From Kluyveromyces lactis (Eukaryota > Ascomycota > Saccharomycetes > Saccharomycetales > Saccharomycetaceae): a stretch of DNA of 64,000 bases. The stretch is taken from assembly GCF_000002515.2 (NCBI RefSeq), contig NC_006038.1, positions 310,001-374,000 on the forward strand, in the 5' to 3' direction. The translations under genes and the position numbers were made by a program. This document shows, piece by piece, positions 49,217-59,642 of the stretch (the stretch's first letter is position 1; each line of letters starts with the position of its first letter). The notes beneath the pieces were generated by a model. The model was not told the origin of the DNA. It was given only the letters and a program-made list of their open reading frames with translations, and searched no databases.

Positions 49217-49226
49217 CGCCACAACT
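49217..49226 (-). promoter_or_regulatory. Possible Met31/Met32 site (AGTTGTGGCG on the minus strand)
   Basis: The core TGTGGCG resembles the Met31/32 target AAACTGTGG(C). It lies about 530 bases upstream of MET5. Together with the CACGTG boxes it fits Met4-type control, but one degenerate match is weak alone. Confidence 0.35.
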
Positions 49227-49756
49227 GTGTGCGTTCCGGTAACTAAAAAAAATAGTTTGATTAGTATAGTCTTGATGTGCTTGATGAGCAGAGTAGCGAA
49301 ACGGGGAATATAAAGAAGTTGAAATATACGTTCTAAATAGCCTCCTGATACCCACTGTCTTGGAAGGAAGGCACTCTAAGTAGTACAAAAACCCAAGGTT
49401 CCTAGTTCTTATCCCTTGTATTTAAGAACTTAGTGTTGACTAGAAAGACATCGAAAGATATTCTCCAAACTGGAAGTTATCAATTCATTAAAGGATATCC
49501 TGTCCGTCCCCATTCGTTAACACTATCTTTTAATAGGCTTCCGATTCCATTCCAAAGGCGGGTCCTGGTTTAATTCTATTTATTTATTATCACTATTTTG
49601 GGCTTTGATAACTCCAGAATATTTTTGGCAATCCTTATACTCTTCTTTGTTATTGCAATTAAGGATTTCTATCCATTTGGTTAGTAAGGCTTAAAATATC
49701 AGTAAGTTTTTTGAACTGAGAAGCTGAAAGAATATTTTCAACAGAGGTAAGTGATT

Positions 49757-52700
49757 ATGACCGGTTACAGCTTGGCGCAAGTTTTGGCAGAAGCCAGTCG
49801 TTCTGTTGTTTCAAGAAACAACGTTTTCTATACAACTCCATCCAAATCTGAAAACTCCGGTATTTCCTTGGAACTTTCCAAAACCGATGCAATCAGGTTG
49901 CTTAACAGTAATGACCCATTCGCAACTATCTCTGAAGCTGCTTCCAAAGATGTATTTACTACAGTTTTTACAGATGATTCAACATTGCTGAAGGCTCTTC
50001 CTTACCTATACAGCTTGAAATCTCTTCCGGTTGTTATCAACGTGGAGTTGACATTGCAAGATTTTTCAATTATTCCTGCTTTGAAAGATTTGGATTATGT
50101 TAGTTTTGTCTCCAACAGTTTTGCTGATGCTAAGGCTGCTGCGGAGGTTTCATACAAGGTAGCTTCTACCTTATTACAGCCTGTGCTACATTTTATCAGT
50201 GTTCCTTATCACGTCGAAGGAATCGCTGAATTATCCTTTCAAAAAGCTGAATTTACAGAAGATGAAGAAGCTGAATCAGAAAGACTTGAAGATTTGCTCA
50301 CCGTTGAAAAATACAATTTCTATTCTCATAACAAGCTGCCTTCTACAGTCGTGATAAATTTATCGCCATATGCCCAAGAATTCTCGGAGTCACTACCAAA
50401 GGATACAGCATTGATAGATCTCAAGGTCTACAGACCTTTCGATTTGACTTCTCTTCTTGCAGAGATCCCAACATCTGTTAAAGATATTGTTATTGTTCAA
50501 AAATCTAACAGCAAGCCGGAGAATACCAATGGATTCGAACCAATCCAACTAGATTTTTTCTCTGATTTTAATTTACTTGTTGAAAGAGAGATCAAGCAAA
50601 TCGTTGTCTCTAACGTTGGGGAAATCACCGATTTTTCCAAAACTCTGCAACAGTTAATTTCCAACATCAAGTCAGACTCTCCCGATCTCTCTTTATACCT
50701 AGGAGAACGTGTTGAAACTGAAGCTACACAAGGTTTATCAATCTCAATTGCAGGTGCTCTTTCACTGGAATTCGCTTATGAAAAGGTCTTAAACCAACTC
50801 TTCAAATCGAACTTAGATGTATTGAACAAATACGACAACGAAAGTGTCAATGTCACCAACCCAGAATATGGATTTGGTCTATTTTTGAAGCAAAAGCAAG
50901 AACGTGATTCCTTGATTTCATTGGCCAATAAATCATTGAATGCTTCAGAATATACTTCAAGTGATGGTCAGAAAATTGTTGAACTTCTTGATCAATGGAT
51001 TAAGTTGAATAATGTTGCTCTAGAAGAGTCCACGATTGAAAAGGGAAACAAAGTTGCAGAAGAGCTATTCGAGTTACTACAAAACAACGATCATTCATCT
51101 ACTGCTCTCTCTCTATTGAAAAAAATTGGATCAGTGGAGGCGTTGAAATTTAAGTCTTCATGGCTTGTCGGATCAGATGCTTGGTCTTACGATCTCGGTC
51201 AGTCTGGTGTCCACCATGTGCTCGCTTCTAATGAGAATATCAACATTCTAATCATCGATTCCGATCCATATGATAAAGTAAAAGCCTCTGAGATTAAATC
51301 TAGAAAGAAAGACGTTGGTCTCTACGCTATGAACTTTGGTAACGCTTACGTCGCATCTGTTGCTGTTTATTCATCATACACACAGCTACTTACATCATTT
51401 GTCGAAGCTTCTAAATTTGTTGGACCATCAATCATTCTAGCGTACTTGCCATACAACTCAGAAAGAGACACTCCACTAGAAGTTTTAAAAGAAACCAAAA
51501 TTGGTGTCGAAAGTGGTTACTGGCCTTTATACAGGTTTAACCCTTACGAAGAACGCGACGACCAAGTTTTCAAATTGGACTCCTCTGTTATCAAACAACA
51601 ACTGAAGGACTTTTTAGACCGAGAGAATAAGCTCACTCTTCTAGCTCAAAAGTCCCCAGAGCTTGCCAGAAATTTGAAGCATTCCGCCTCAGATGCGATT
51701 CAATTGAAACAAGACAGAAGGGCTAAAGCAGCATTCGATCAACTCTTAGAAGGTCTCTCTGGCCCTCCTCTTCACATTTATCATGCTTCTGACGGTGGCA
51801 ATGCAGCTAATTTAGCAAAAAGATTGGGTACAAGGGCATCTGCTAGAGGTCTAAAAACTATTGTACTATCAATGGAAGACATTGTTCTAGAAGAGTTACC
51901 AGGTGAAGAGAATGTTGTATTTATAACGTCAACTGCTGGTCAAGGTGAATTCCCTCAAGATGGTAAGGCATTTTGGGATGCTCTGAAGTCTTCTACTGAC
52001 CTCGATTTAGCTTCTTTGAATTTCTCCGTGTTTGGTTTAGGTGACTCTGCATACTGGCCACGTAAGGAAGACGCCCATTACTACAACAAACCCGCTAAGG
52101 ATTTGTTCAAGAGATTAGAATTGCTTTCTGGTCAAGAACTAGTTTCTTTGGGATTGGGTGATGACCAGGATGCCGATGGTTATCAAACAGGCTATGCTGT
52201 GTGGGAAGCTCAGCTCTGGGAGAAACTTGGTGTTTCCGGTGCAACTGTCCCTGATGAACCAAAGCCGATCACCAATGAAGATATCAAAATTGCTTCCAAT
52301 TTCCTCAGAGATACAATTGTGGAAGGGCTACAAGATGAATCAACTGGTGCAATTTCTGCGTGGGATCAGCAATTAACCAAGTTCCATGGTATCTATATGC
52401 AAGATGATCGTGATATAAGAGACACTAGGAAGAGTCAAGGTCTTGAACCTTATTACATTTTCATGTCAAGAGTTAGATTACCAGGTGGAAAGGCCAATCC
52501 AGATCAATGGTTGATTCTTGATCACTTAGCAGACAAAACTGGTAACGGTACAGTTAAAATTACCACCAGAGCAACTTTCCAATTGCATGGTGTTGTTAAG
52601 CACAATTTAAAGCACACTATCAGAGCTATGAATTCCACCTTGATGGACACTTTAGCGGCGTGTGGTGATGTTAACAGAAATGTCATGCTTTCTGCTTTGC

Positions 52701-54058
52701 CTGCTAATGCCACGGTTCACAAACAAATTGCAGACGTTGGTACATATCTTTCTGAACGTTTCTTGCCTCAAACAACGGCGTATCACGAAATTTGGTTAGA
52801 GGGTCCAGACAAGGATGATGAAGATCCTTCTTGGCCAGAGACCTACGAGAAAAGACAAGAAGGTCCTATAAAGAAGAAGAAAACTCTTGTTGCCGGTAAT
52901 GCATTAGTTGATGCGGAACCAGTCTATGGTCCAACATACTTACCAAGAAAGTTCAAGATCAATATTACTGTTCCACCTTTCAATGATGTCGATGTGTGGT
53001 CCAGTGACGTTGGTTTGATTGCTATAATTGATGAACCAACTCAAACTCTAACAGGTTTCAATCTCTATGTTGGTGGTGGTATGGGGAGTACCCACAACAA
53101 CAAAAAGACATACCCAAGAACAGGTTCGTTGTTCGGGTATGTCTCCGTAGCAGATGTGGGAGATGCCATTGAAAAGGTGATGATTGTTCAAAGAGATCAT
53201 GGTGATCGTACCAACCGTAAGCACGCTCGTTTAAAGTACACTGTTGATGATTTGACCATTGAAGGTTACAAGCAGAAGGTCGAAGAACTATGGGGCAAGA
53301 AGTTTGAACCTGCTGCTGCGTATGAGATCAAATCAAACATTGATTACTTCGGTTGGGTAAAGGATGAAACTGGACTAAATCATTTCACTGCCTTCATTGA
53401 AAATGGTAGAGTGGAAGATACAGTAGAGCTGCCTCAGTAAACAGGTTTCAGGAAAATTGCACAGTTGATGAAGAAAGATAACTTCGGTCACTTCAGATTA
53501 ACCGGTAACCAACACGTTCTTATCTCAGACGTTGATGACGAGCATTTAGACGAAGTTAAAGCTATCATGAACAAGTACAAGCTAGACAACACGAACTTCA
53601 GTGGATTGAGGTTATCGTCTGCTGCATGTGTTGCTTTGCCAACCTGTGGTTTGGCTATGGCCGAATCTGAACGTTATTTGCCTGTTTTAATCACAAAGCT
53701 GGAGAATGCATTAGAAGAGTATGGGTTACGCCACGATTCTATTGTCATGAGAATGACTGGTTGTCCAAATGGTTGTGCTCGTCCATGGTTAGCTGAGGTT
53801 GCTTTAGTGGGTAAAGCCCCAGGAACTTATAATCTATTACTCGGAGGTGGTTATTACGGTCAAAGATTGAACAAACTATACAGAGCATCCATCAAAGAAG
53901 ATGAAATTTTAGCCACATTGAAACCTCTATTTAAGAGGTGGTCCTTGGAAAGACTCGAAGGTGAACACTTCGGGGATTTCGTCATTAGAGTAGGTGTTAT
54001 CAAACCAACCTTGGAAGGTAAATACTTCCATGATGATCTTCCAGAAGAAGCTCTATGA
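49757..54058 (+). CDS. MET5: Sulfite reductase beta subunit, interrupted by one in-frame TAA
   Basis: The reading frame encodes the large subunit of assimilatory sulfite reductase, which reduces sulfite to sulfide for methionine and cysteine synthesis. Over 1,433 codon positions (S. cerevisiae Met5 1,442) it aligns throughout: a pyruvate-ferredoxin-oxidoreductase-like N-terminus, a flavodoxin-like domain near 670-820 (SDGGNAANLAKRL, STAGQGEFPQDG, FGLGDSAYW), then the nitrite/sulfite reductase repeats. A TAA at 53438-53440 (codon 1,228) stands where S. cerevisiae has lysine in LPQKTG. The next 205 codons continue in the same frame and hold the siroheme/iron-sulfur cysteines (ACVALPTCG and TGCPNGCARPW). 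Termination would therefore give an inactive 1,227-residue product. Start: GTG 49751 precedes ATG 49757; the ATG is used. Synteny matches YJR137C. Confidence 0.9.
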
Positions 54059-54081
54059 GGGAGCCAACTCCTTTCATATGC

Positions 54082-54129
54082 TCCCACCTGGCCACCCACC
54101 CACACACACATACATACACAAACACAAAC
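54082..54129 (+). repeat. CA-rich microsatellite just after MET5
   Basis: CCACC and CACACA/TACATACACA units make up a short irregular CA-rich tract 24 bases after the MET5 stop. CACCCACACACA (54097-54108) matches the Rap1 consensus except its first base, probably through base composition alone. Confidence 0.6.
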
Positions 54130-54451
54130 GATTTGTTTATTTAAATATTTATTTTGTACATTGTCGCATAGAAAATGCATATTTATCTGACGTTCTTCTT
54201 CGTTACGCCCTTTCATGGTTTAAGGGATGACTCAATTTACACTATCCTGCAAGGTGCTACAACAATGTATTAGTCAGGTGATCGCAAATTGCATGGAATA
54301 TCCATGGTATCACCAAAGAAGTTTCAATCTTAAAGTCCTCTGGAAAACCTTTCTTACTGTGCTTTGAAAAGACCTTATTCGTATTCTTACCCTTTCAATA
54401 AATGACCGTGGTTTTTTTTTGTTATCGTTATAATATTAGACCATAAAATAT

Positions 54452-54465
54452 CGTTTACGTAAACG
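54452..54465. promoter_or_regulatory. Perfect 14-bp palindrome with TTACGTAA (Yap/bZIP-type site)
   Basis: CGTTTACGTAAACG equals its own reverse complement. Its centre TTACGTAA is a known Yap-family bZIP target. It is 110 bases upstream of the AIM46-like ATG, a normal promoter position. Confidence 0.55.
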
Positions 54466-54574
54466 GTCGACCTTGTCAACGAGAAAAAAGGAAACAAGTC
54501 CAACGTTATTCTAGAGGTAGCCTTCATAGTTTCAACTGGAACTACTCCAAATTATATTTTCAAACCTTCAAAGT

Positions 54575-55522
54575 ATGTTGAGGTTTACTCATGTGCTTAA
54601 TAATGGGGCGAAACGCTCTGCTCTTAGTTTAGGAAGAAGCTACTTGCGTGGTTTCGGTTCCATGCATGGACCTCGAGTTGCTGTTTCAACTTTAATCAAA
54701 AAAGACAAGAAACCTAATGGCTTTCGTGGTATGTTGGCTTTATTTGTAGGTATCGGAACACTCGCTGTAAGCGGGCTTTCTACAAACTTATACAATGATC
54801 AAAATGTTAAGGAAGATCCTTGGAAAAGTGTGTCTGTTGATAAGTCTATTGACCCGTTTCCAACTGAGTTAAAGGCTCCTGAGTTCCCCATTTCTACTGA
54901 ATATGTTATGTTAGGCTTTGGTATAAGGTCGGTTACTTTCATTAGTTTCAAAGTTTATGGGTTAGGTATCTATGCTGCAAAAGAGGATTTGGGATTAATC
55001 CCTAAAGTATTGGATTCAAACTTTCTTTCTACTGCGTTCATTGATTTCGACTCCAGTAAAAGTCATCAGGAGAATTTGAAGACTGCTTTAGACAACCCTG
55101 AAACTTCCAGAATTCTCATTAACAACTTATTGGATAGTGGAATCAGATTGGTCGCAAAAATCACACCTATCAGAAACACTGACTTCAACCATCTCAAAGA
55201 CGGTCTTGTGAAATCCATTCTTGGGCATCCGGATAGTAAAAAGGATGAAGATAGGTTAACGAATGGATTACAACAATTACGCGATGCTTTCTCAAGAAAA
55301 GGTTCAGTACCAAAGAATAACGATTTATTGATTGAATTGCAAGCCAACGGATATTTGCAAGTATCCTATTTCGATAGAAAAACAGGAGAATCCACCACAA
55401 TGGGACAGGTAAAAGAGACATTGATCGGTAAATTACTCTTCAGTCAATATTTAAGTGGACCTAAACCGTTAAGTCCAAGCACAAAAGATTCTGTGGTATC
55501 TAAATTAGTTACATTGGCTTAA
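54575..55522 (+). CDS. AIM46: Mitochondrial chalcone isomerase-like protein (Aim46/Aim18 type)
   Basis: The 315-residue protein matches the altered-inheritance-of-mitochondria pair Aim46 (YHR199C) and Aim18 (YHR198C), which have a chalcone isomerase-like fold in the mitochondrial inner membrane/intermembrane space and no known enzyme activity; heme binding has been reported for the family. An N-terminal basic presequence (MLRFTHVLNNGAKRSALSLGRS) is followed by a hydrophobic segment near residues 50-67 (GMLALFVGIGTLAVSGLS) and then the fold, with FPISTEYVMLGFGIRSVTF and FKVYGLGIYAAKEDL. S. cerevisiae has two adjacent genes here; this genome has one, so the tandem duplication is absent. The symbol is that of one of two co-orthologues. 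Confidence 0.88.
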   Translation: MLRFTHVLNNGAKRSALSLGRSYLRGFGSMHGPRVAVSTLIKKDKKPNGFRGMLALFVGIGTLAVSGLSTNLYNDQNVKEDPWKSVSVDKSIDPFPTELKAPEFPISTEYVMLGFGIRSVTFISFKVYGLGIYAAKEDLGLIPKVLDSNFLSTAFIDFDSSKSHQENLKTALDNPETSRILINNLLDSGIRLVAKITPIRNTDFNHLKDGLVKSILGHPDSKKDEDRLTNGLQQLRDAFSRKGSVPKNNDLLIELQANGYLQVSYFDRKTGESTTMGQVKETLIGKLLFSQYLSGPKPLSPSTKDSVVSKLVTLA

Positions 55523-55686
55523 GATTAAGGCCAATACATTCTATTTAACAAAAATCGCATTCATGAACAATAGGGTTACGAAATCAGTAAAGTTATACTA
55601 TATACACATCTTCCAAAAATCATTGACACATCTTAACAATCGGATTTTTATCATTACTTTAAATATATAAGATACATCCATTGAAA

Positions 55687-57903
55687 TCAAGGCAACTCTT
55701 TTAAATTCTTGCTGATAGTTTCTTTATCTTCTAGAGTAATTCTTGCTCCATATTGGGCTCTGTCTAATCGGTGTTTTCTCCTGGCTGGATCCTTCAGTTC
55801 CAAAAACTCTGGATCTATGGAGATCTCATTTAGCAAAATACCAACTAAAGTATCACCAGCGCCAGTGACACTAGTTACAGTTGTATTTCCAGCTGGAACC
55901 GCATGATGCTCTACAAGAACGCCTTGTTGTTGACCGCCAACATGTTCTCCGGTACAATACATTGAATAATCACTATATTTTGATATTAACTCAAGCGTTG
56001 CTGGATCAGTATCTTTCTCCATAGAAAATATGTAAATACCCTTTGAACCATGTTTAATCACCATCCTTGGGAAGTAAGGTAGTAAGAATGACGCAGTTTG
56101 AAATATTCCATTGTCCAATAGATATTTTAGTTCTCCTGTGGATGCCTTCTTATTCACTGATAAATTTCTATCGATCTTGAACGAGTCTAACACTGGAAAC
56201 CAATTATCTAAATCAAATTTGTTGTTTTTGTCCAAGGCTTCATATATTCCTTTAAGTTCCGTAACCGTTGGAGTGATCAAATCAAATCCATGGTTGGGAT
56301 AGACTTTTAAATTCTTTGCTTGGGCGATTTTCTGTGCTTTACATTCAGAAGTCGGCTCGAAAATCAACTTGAATCCCATTTTTTCTCGTAACGTAATCAG
56401 ATGTTCTAAAACTTCTACAGATACATTGGCATCTACCAAAACAACATTAGGTTTCAATGACTTCAATTTATTTGTTATATGTTTTATCGGTAGCTGAGTT
56501 ACGATATCCATATCAGAACCAGCGATGTATAGCTCCCCATCCCTAGAGTGGATTGAGATATACTGTGCTGTCCTTTCCGATTCGTTGATGTAAATACCAT
56601 CCGCAGACATTCCTAGCCCCGACAATATATGCTTTCCAGCAATGTCTTTGCCGACAGCACTGATTAGTGTGGTTTGATGTTGAGAGCTTCGATTACTGTA
56701 GTTTGCACTTAACGCAACGTTGTGTCCAACTCCTCCAATAGAGGTTGACGCTTTCCCAGGATTAGAATCACCTTGGTATATATGTGAAGAATTGAAAGTG
56801 CACTGAGTATCAAGAGCGACAGAGCCAATTACCGCAGATAGAACCTTTGTCTCCTTTTCATTGCCTGAAGTTTCCTGGCTTGTCATAGTTCCCCGTTGAT
56901 TTTTAGGCTCATATCTTGGAATAATGTTTTGCTTTAGTTTAGATAGAGAAGCCGCTATATTTGCTGCAATTTTACAGTTGTTCAGTACAAATGAAATATT
57001 ACATTTAACAGACGCTCCTGAAGTCTTTGAAGCTATCTCCCTGAGTAAAAAAGGTGTTAACTCTTTACCACTAATACCTGCTGCTGCTGCATTTTGGCAT
57101 GCTTGTTCTATTATATCGTTAATGAAGTTATCATCCAAAGCCACTTCTCTTGGAGGAGGGCAACAGAATAAGTAGCCCGAATTTAACCCAAATTCATTAC
57201 CATCTCGTATAATTTGTGCAGCTTCCAGATAAGAGTTAAAATTATAAGGAGATTTCACTCCTGAATCTCTAGTATAGAAACCTGGAACATTCGTCCCCGG
57301 GGGCCCCATTGTAGCTACCATGCATCCTTTAGTCTCTAAATATTCCATAGTTCTAGGGATATCCAATATTGCCTTTGGGCCTGCACACACCACGGATACA
57401 GGAGTTCTTCCTAATTCTTCTAAATCAGCACTAACATCAAGAGTTAGTTCACCGCCTTTATGAACGCCACCTAGTCCCCCTGTAGCAAATACTTCAATAC
57501 CTGCCTTGTGGGACAAGATCATCGTACTCGATATTGTAGTGCCTCCATAAAGTTTTTGAGCAATAGTATAAGATATATCACGTCGAGAAACTTTATTTAC
57601 CAGACCCTTCCTAGCATACTCTGCTAATTGTTCGATTTCTCTCGTCTTTAATCCAACTTTAGGGATACCATTAATGAAAGCTGTTGTTGCAGGTATGGCT
57701 CCGTTGTTCCTGATTTCTTGCTCCACCTTCAAGGCCATCTCTATATTTTCCGGGTACGGTAATCCATGTGATATTATGGTGGATTCCAATGCCACTACGG
57801 GCATTTTGGCATTCAATGCCTCCCGTATTTCATCAGAGACAGACAAATGCAGCCTTCGATGACCTATCCTTTGTACATGAGACCTCACTGAAGTTCGTAG
57901 CAT
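55687..57903 (-). CDS. Fused pseudouridine-5'-phosphate glycosidase and PfkB-family kinase
   Basis: The 738-residue protein joins two enzymes. Residues ~18-335 match PsuG (indigoidine synthase A family), with VVALESTIISHGLPYP, GGTTISSTM, FATGGLGGVHKG and the long conserved GTNVPGFYTRDSG. Residues ~350-730 match a PfkB ribokinase-type sugar kinase, with GGVGHNVALS and the catalytic GAGDTLVGILLNE motif near residue 680. In bacteria PsuK phosphorylates pseudouridine and PsuG splits it to uracil and ribose 5-phosphate. Fungal and animal fusions of this kind are known; the reaction is inferred from them. The first 17 residues are basic and might target mitochondria. No S. cerevisiae orthologue lies in the matching intervals, so it was lost there. 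Confidence 0.9.
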   Translation of the reverse strand: MLRTSVRSHVQRIGHRRLHLSVSDEIREALNAKMPVVALESTIISHGLPYPENIEMALKVEQEIRNNGAIPATTAFINGIPKVGLKTREIEQLAEYARKGLVNKVSRRDISYTIAQKLYGGTTISSTMILSHKAGIEVFATGGLGGVHKGGELTLDVSADLEELGRTPVSVVCAGPKAILDIPRTMEYLETKGCMVATMGPPGTNVPGFYTRDSGVKSPYNFNSYLEAAQIIRDGNEFGLNSGYLFCCPPPREVALDDNFINDIIEQACQNAAAAGISGKELTPFLLREIASKTSGASVKCNISFVLNNCKIAANIAASLSKLKQNIIPRYEPKNQRGTMTSQETSGNEKETKVLSAVIGSVALDTQCTFNSSHIYQGDSNPGKASTSIGGVGHNVALSANYSNRSSQHQTTLISAVGKDIAGKHILSGLGMSADGIYINESERTAQYISIHSRDGELYIAGSDMDIVTQLPIKHITNKLKSLKPNVVLVDANVSVEVLEHLITLREKMGFKLIFEPTSECKAQKIAQAKNLKVYPNHGFDLITPTVTELKGIYEALDKNNKFDLDNWFPVLDSFKIDRNLSVNKKASTGELKYLLDNGIFQTASFLLPYFPRMVIKHGSKGIYIFSMEKDTDPATLELISKYSDYSMYCTGEHVGGQQQGVLVEHHAVPAGNTTVTSVTGAGDTLVGILLNEISIDPEFLELKDPARRKHRLDRAQYGARITLEDKETISKNLKELP

Positions 57904-58179
57904 CTTGTCCAGCAGTCAATGCTATCAGTTACCAGAATCACAAAAACACTCTTCAGCGAAGAACAACACTATCAGATAGCCTCAACAGTTATCTTCTCTG
58001 TTCGACGACATTATATCTTCTTCCGATATCACATAGTTTTCAGATCCATTTATTTTATATGTCATATTTTTGAGAGCTCATCCCAAATTCAAGCATATTG
58101 ATGATCGTTACCAAGCCTTGCCGAAAAACCTCAAAATATAGCATTTCTAAGGCCAATCTAGAAGCCAATCGATTATACA

Positions 58180-59463
58180 ATGAATCAACATGTGTTGAAT
58201 TTTTTATTAAACCTTGAGGAAGACAAATTGAGTGTTCCAAGCAAAGATTCAGTAGAACAATTGATTATTTTCTATGATAAGAATATAAACGTTGAGAATA
58301 AGGAAGAATGGTTTACCAAAGGATTGGTCAGCTTGTCATACTTTTTGTTAAATGAACACTGGACAAGGTACGAGCAAAGAGATAGAGTAACACATCTTAT
58401 AGATAATTATTTGGACCGAGATCATGATTTGGTACATTCCTTCATTTCTGCATTGAAACCAATGTTAATAAAATCGACCGGGATCAATAATGATAATTTA
58501 ACCCCTTCAGGCCGCCGTAAGATTGAAAGCTCCAGACCTGGCCTACAGCCAAGATTAGGCTTTGAACAAACGTTTGGTGAATCAAGATGGAAAGAATGGA
58601 GGACTAATGGTGGATTACGAAGTATTGGGTTATTTTATATTATTTTGAGACACTTAGGGAAGCAGGAAATTTCTGCAAACCTACCCTGGATAAGTCCAGG
58701 AATACTTAATATAATTGATGACACTACATTAGGGCCAGAAAATGTGAGAGTTTATGGAATTATGTTGCTCTGCACATTACTAGAATCAGTGTTGAACAAG
58801 CGAGATACATATAATTTTAATTTCAAGGATACCGGGCTACAAAAGGTATACGAGCCAATATTGACAAACCTTTTATACAACTTACCACCATCCTCAACTC
58901 CAGAAGAGACGCTTCGCACATGGAAAGTGACATATCCTGCGTTACAGCTAATATTGAGAGTAGAAGCTTCAGATAACGATCAAGATTTTAGAGATAGATT
59001 AGGGCACATGTTTTCTGAGAATATATTACAACTTACTATTCCAAGAATCGGATTAGACTACCCTGGGCTCTCTTTGTGGATTCTTGGCTATTGTCAAGAT
59101 GTTGTTCTGATGTTGGGGAAAGAAACAACATTATATTTACAGCGTGTGATATACGTTCTTGGGGAATTCTATTTCAGGAATGCGTTCATGACATTACAAA
59201 TGCCAATTTTACATAAGTGTCTTGATCTATTGATATTACTCTGTGATCAATGTATTCCAGAGAGTATAGTCAATCAAAGGTATGATATCCTAGCTTGCAT
59301 TCTACTATGCTATGAAAAATGTTACAACGAGGGATCTTTAACAGCAGATGTCTTAGACAAATGTAAAGTATTATTAGCTAAACTCGAATCATTCGGATGT
59401 GATTTCAAAGAAGAATCAAAGAAACTGAAGGAGCGTAAATCTCTTACTAATTTATTTGCATAA
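58180..59463 (+). CDS. TTI2: TTT complex subunit Tti2
   Basis: The 427-residue protein (S. cerevisiae 421) is part of the Tel2-Tti1-Tti2 complex, an Hsp90 co-chaperone that assembles PIKK kinases such as TOR, Mec1, Tel1 and Tra1. The sequence is helical and HEAT-like, with the conserved blocks SRPGLQPRLGFEQTFGE and GLRSIGLFYIILRHL plus YPGLSLWILGYCQDVV. The ATG at 58180 starts MNQHVLNFLLNLEE. The 276-base divergent promoter with the PsuG/PsuK gene shows no clear motif. Synteny with MET5 upstream and TIM8 downstream matches YJR136C. Confidence 0.92.
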   Translation: MNQHVLNFLLNLEEDKLSVPSKDSVEQLIIFYDKNINVENKEEWFTKGLVSLSYFLLNEHWTRYEQRDRVTHLIDNYLDRDHDLVHSFISALKPMLIKSTGINNDNLTPSGRRKIESSRPGLQPRLGFEQTFGESRWKEWRTNGGLRSIGLFYIILRHLGKQEISANLPWISPGILNIIDDTTLGPENVRVYGIMLLCTLLESVLNKRDTYNFNFKDTGLQKVYEPILTNLLYNLPPSSTPEETLRTWKVTYPALQLILRVEASDNDQDFRDRLGHMFSENILQLTIPRIGLDYPGLSLWILGYCQDVVLMLGKETTLYLQRVIYVLGEFYFRNAFMTLQMPILHKCLDLLILLCDQCIPESIVNQRYDILACILLCYEKCYNEGSLTADVLDKCKVLLAKLESFGCDFKEESKKLKERKSLTNLFA

Positions 59464-59642
59464 ATACCTATCTAATTCATCACATAAAGAAAAATACTAA
59501 CCCTGTAACTTAGCAATCCGAAAATAAAACGAACCAGGGGCGGGGCTCACTGATATATGTACAAGAAGTGGAGTCACACAACGAGCTTTACAGGTTCAGG
59601 TTTAGCAGGCGCTACATTTTCTTTTCACATCGCGGAGTGAAA

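Larger units (their letters stand above)
48787..49756. other. MET5 promoter and leader region
   Basis: This 970-base tandem gap contains three CACGTG boxes, a Met31/32-like site, and a long T run near 49025-49042. The last 472 bases before the MET5 ATG (49285-49756) contain no other ATG on the coding strand. A 60-codon minus-strand frame at 49206-49388 looks like chance. Confidence 0.7.
54059..54574. other. Intergenic region MET5-AIM46-like
   Basis: This 516-base tandem gap contains a CA-rich stretch (about 54082-54129) with a Rap1-like CACCCACACACA, and a 14-base perfect palindrome at 54452-54465. No gene is seen. Confidence 0.65.

Noticed and set aside
49741-49757. GAG-GTAAGT just before the MET5 ATG, resembling a 5' splice site
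   Set aside because: Introns in this window use GTATGT, no TACTAAC follows within the coding region that would make a sensible product, and the frame from 49757 aligns with Met5 from its first residues.
53465-54058. Independent small gene downstream of MET5
   Set aside because: It is in the same frame as MET5, aligns with the Met5 C-terminus without a gap, and has no promoter space. It is the rest of the same gene.
54097-54108. Rap1-type CACCCACACACA
   Set aside because: It is embedded in a CA-rich tract directly after MET5 and is better explained by composition; kept only as a note on the repeat.
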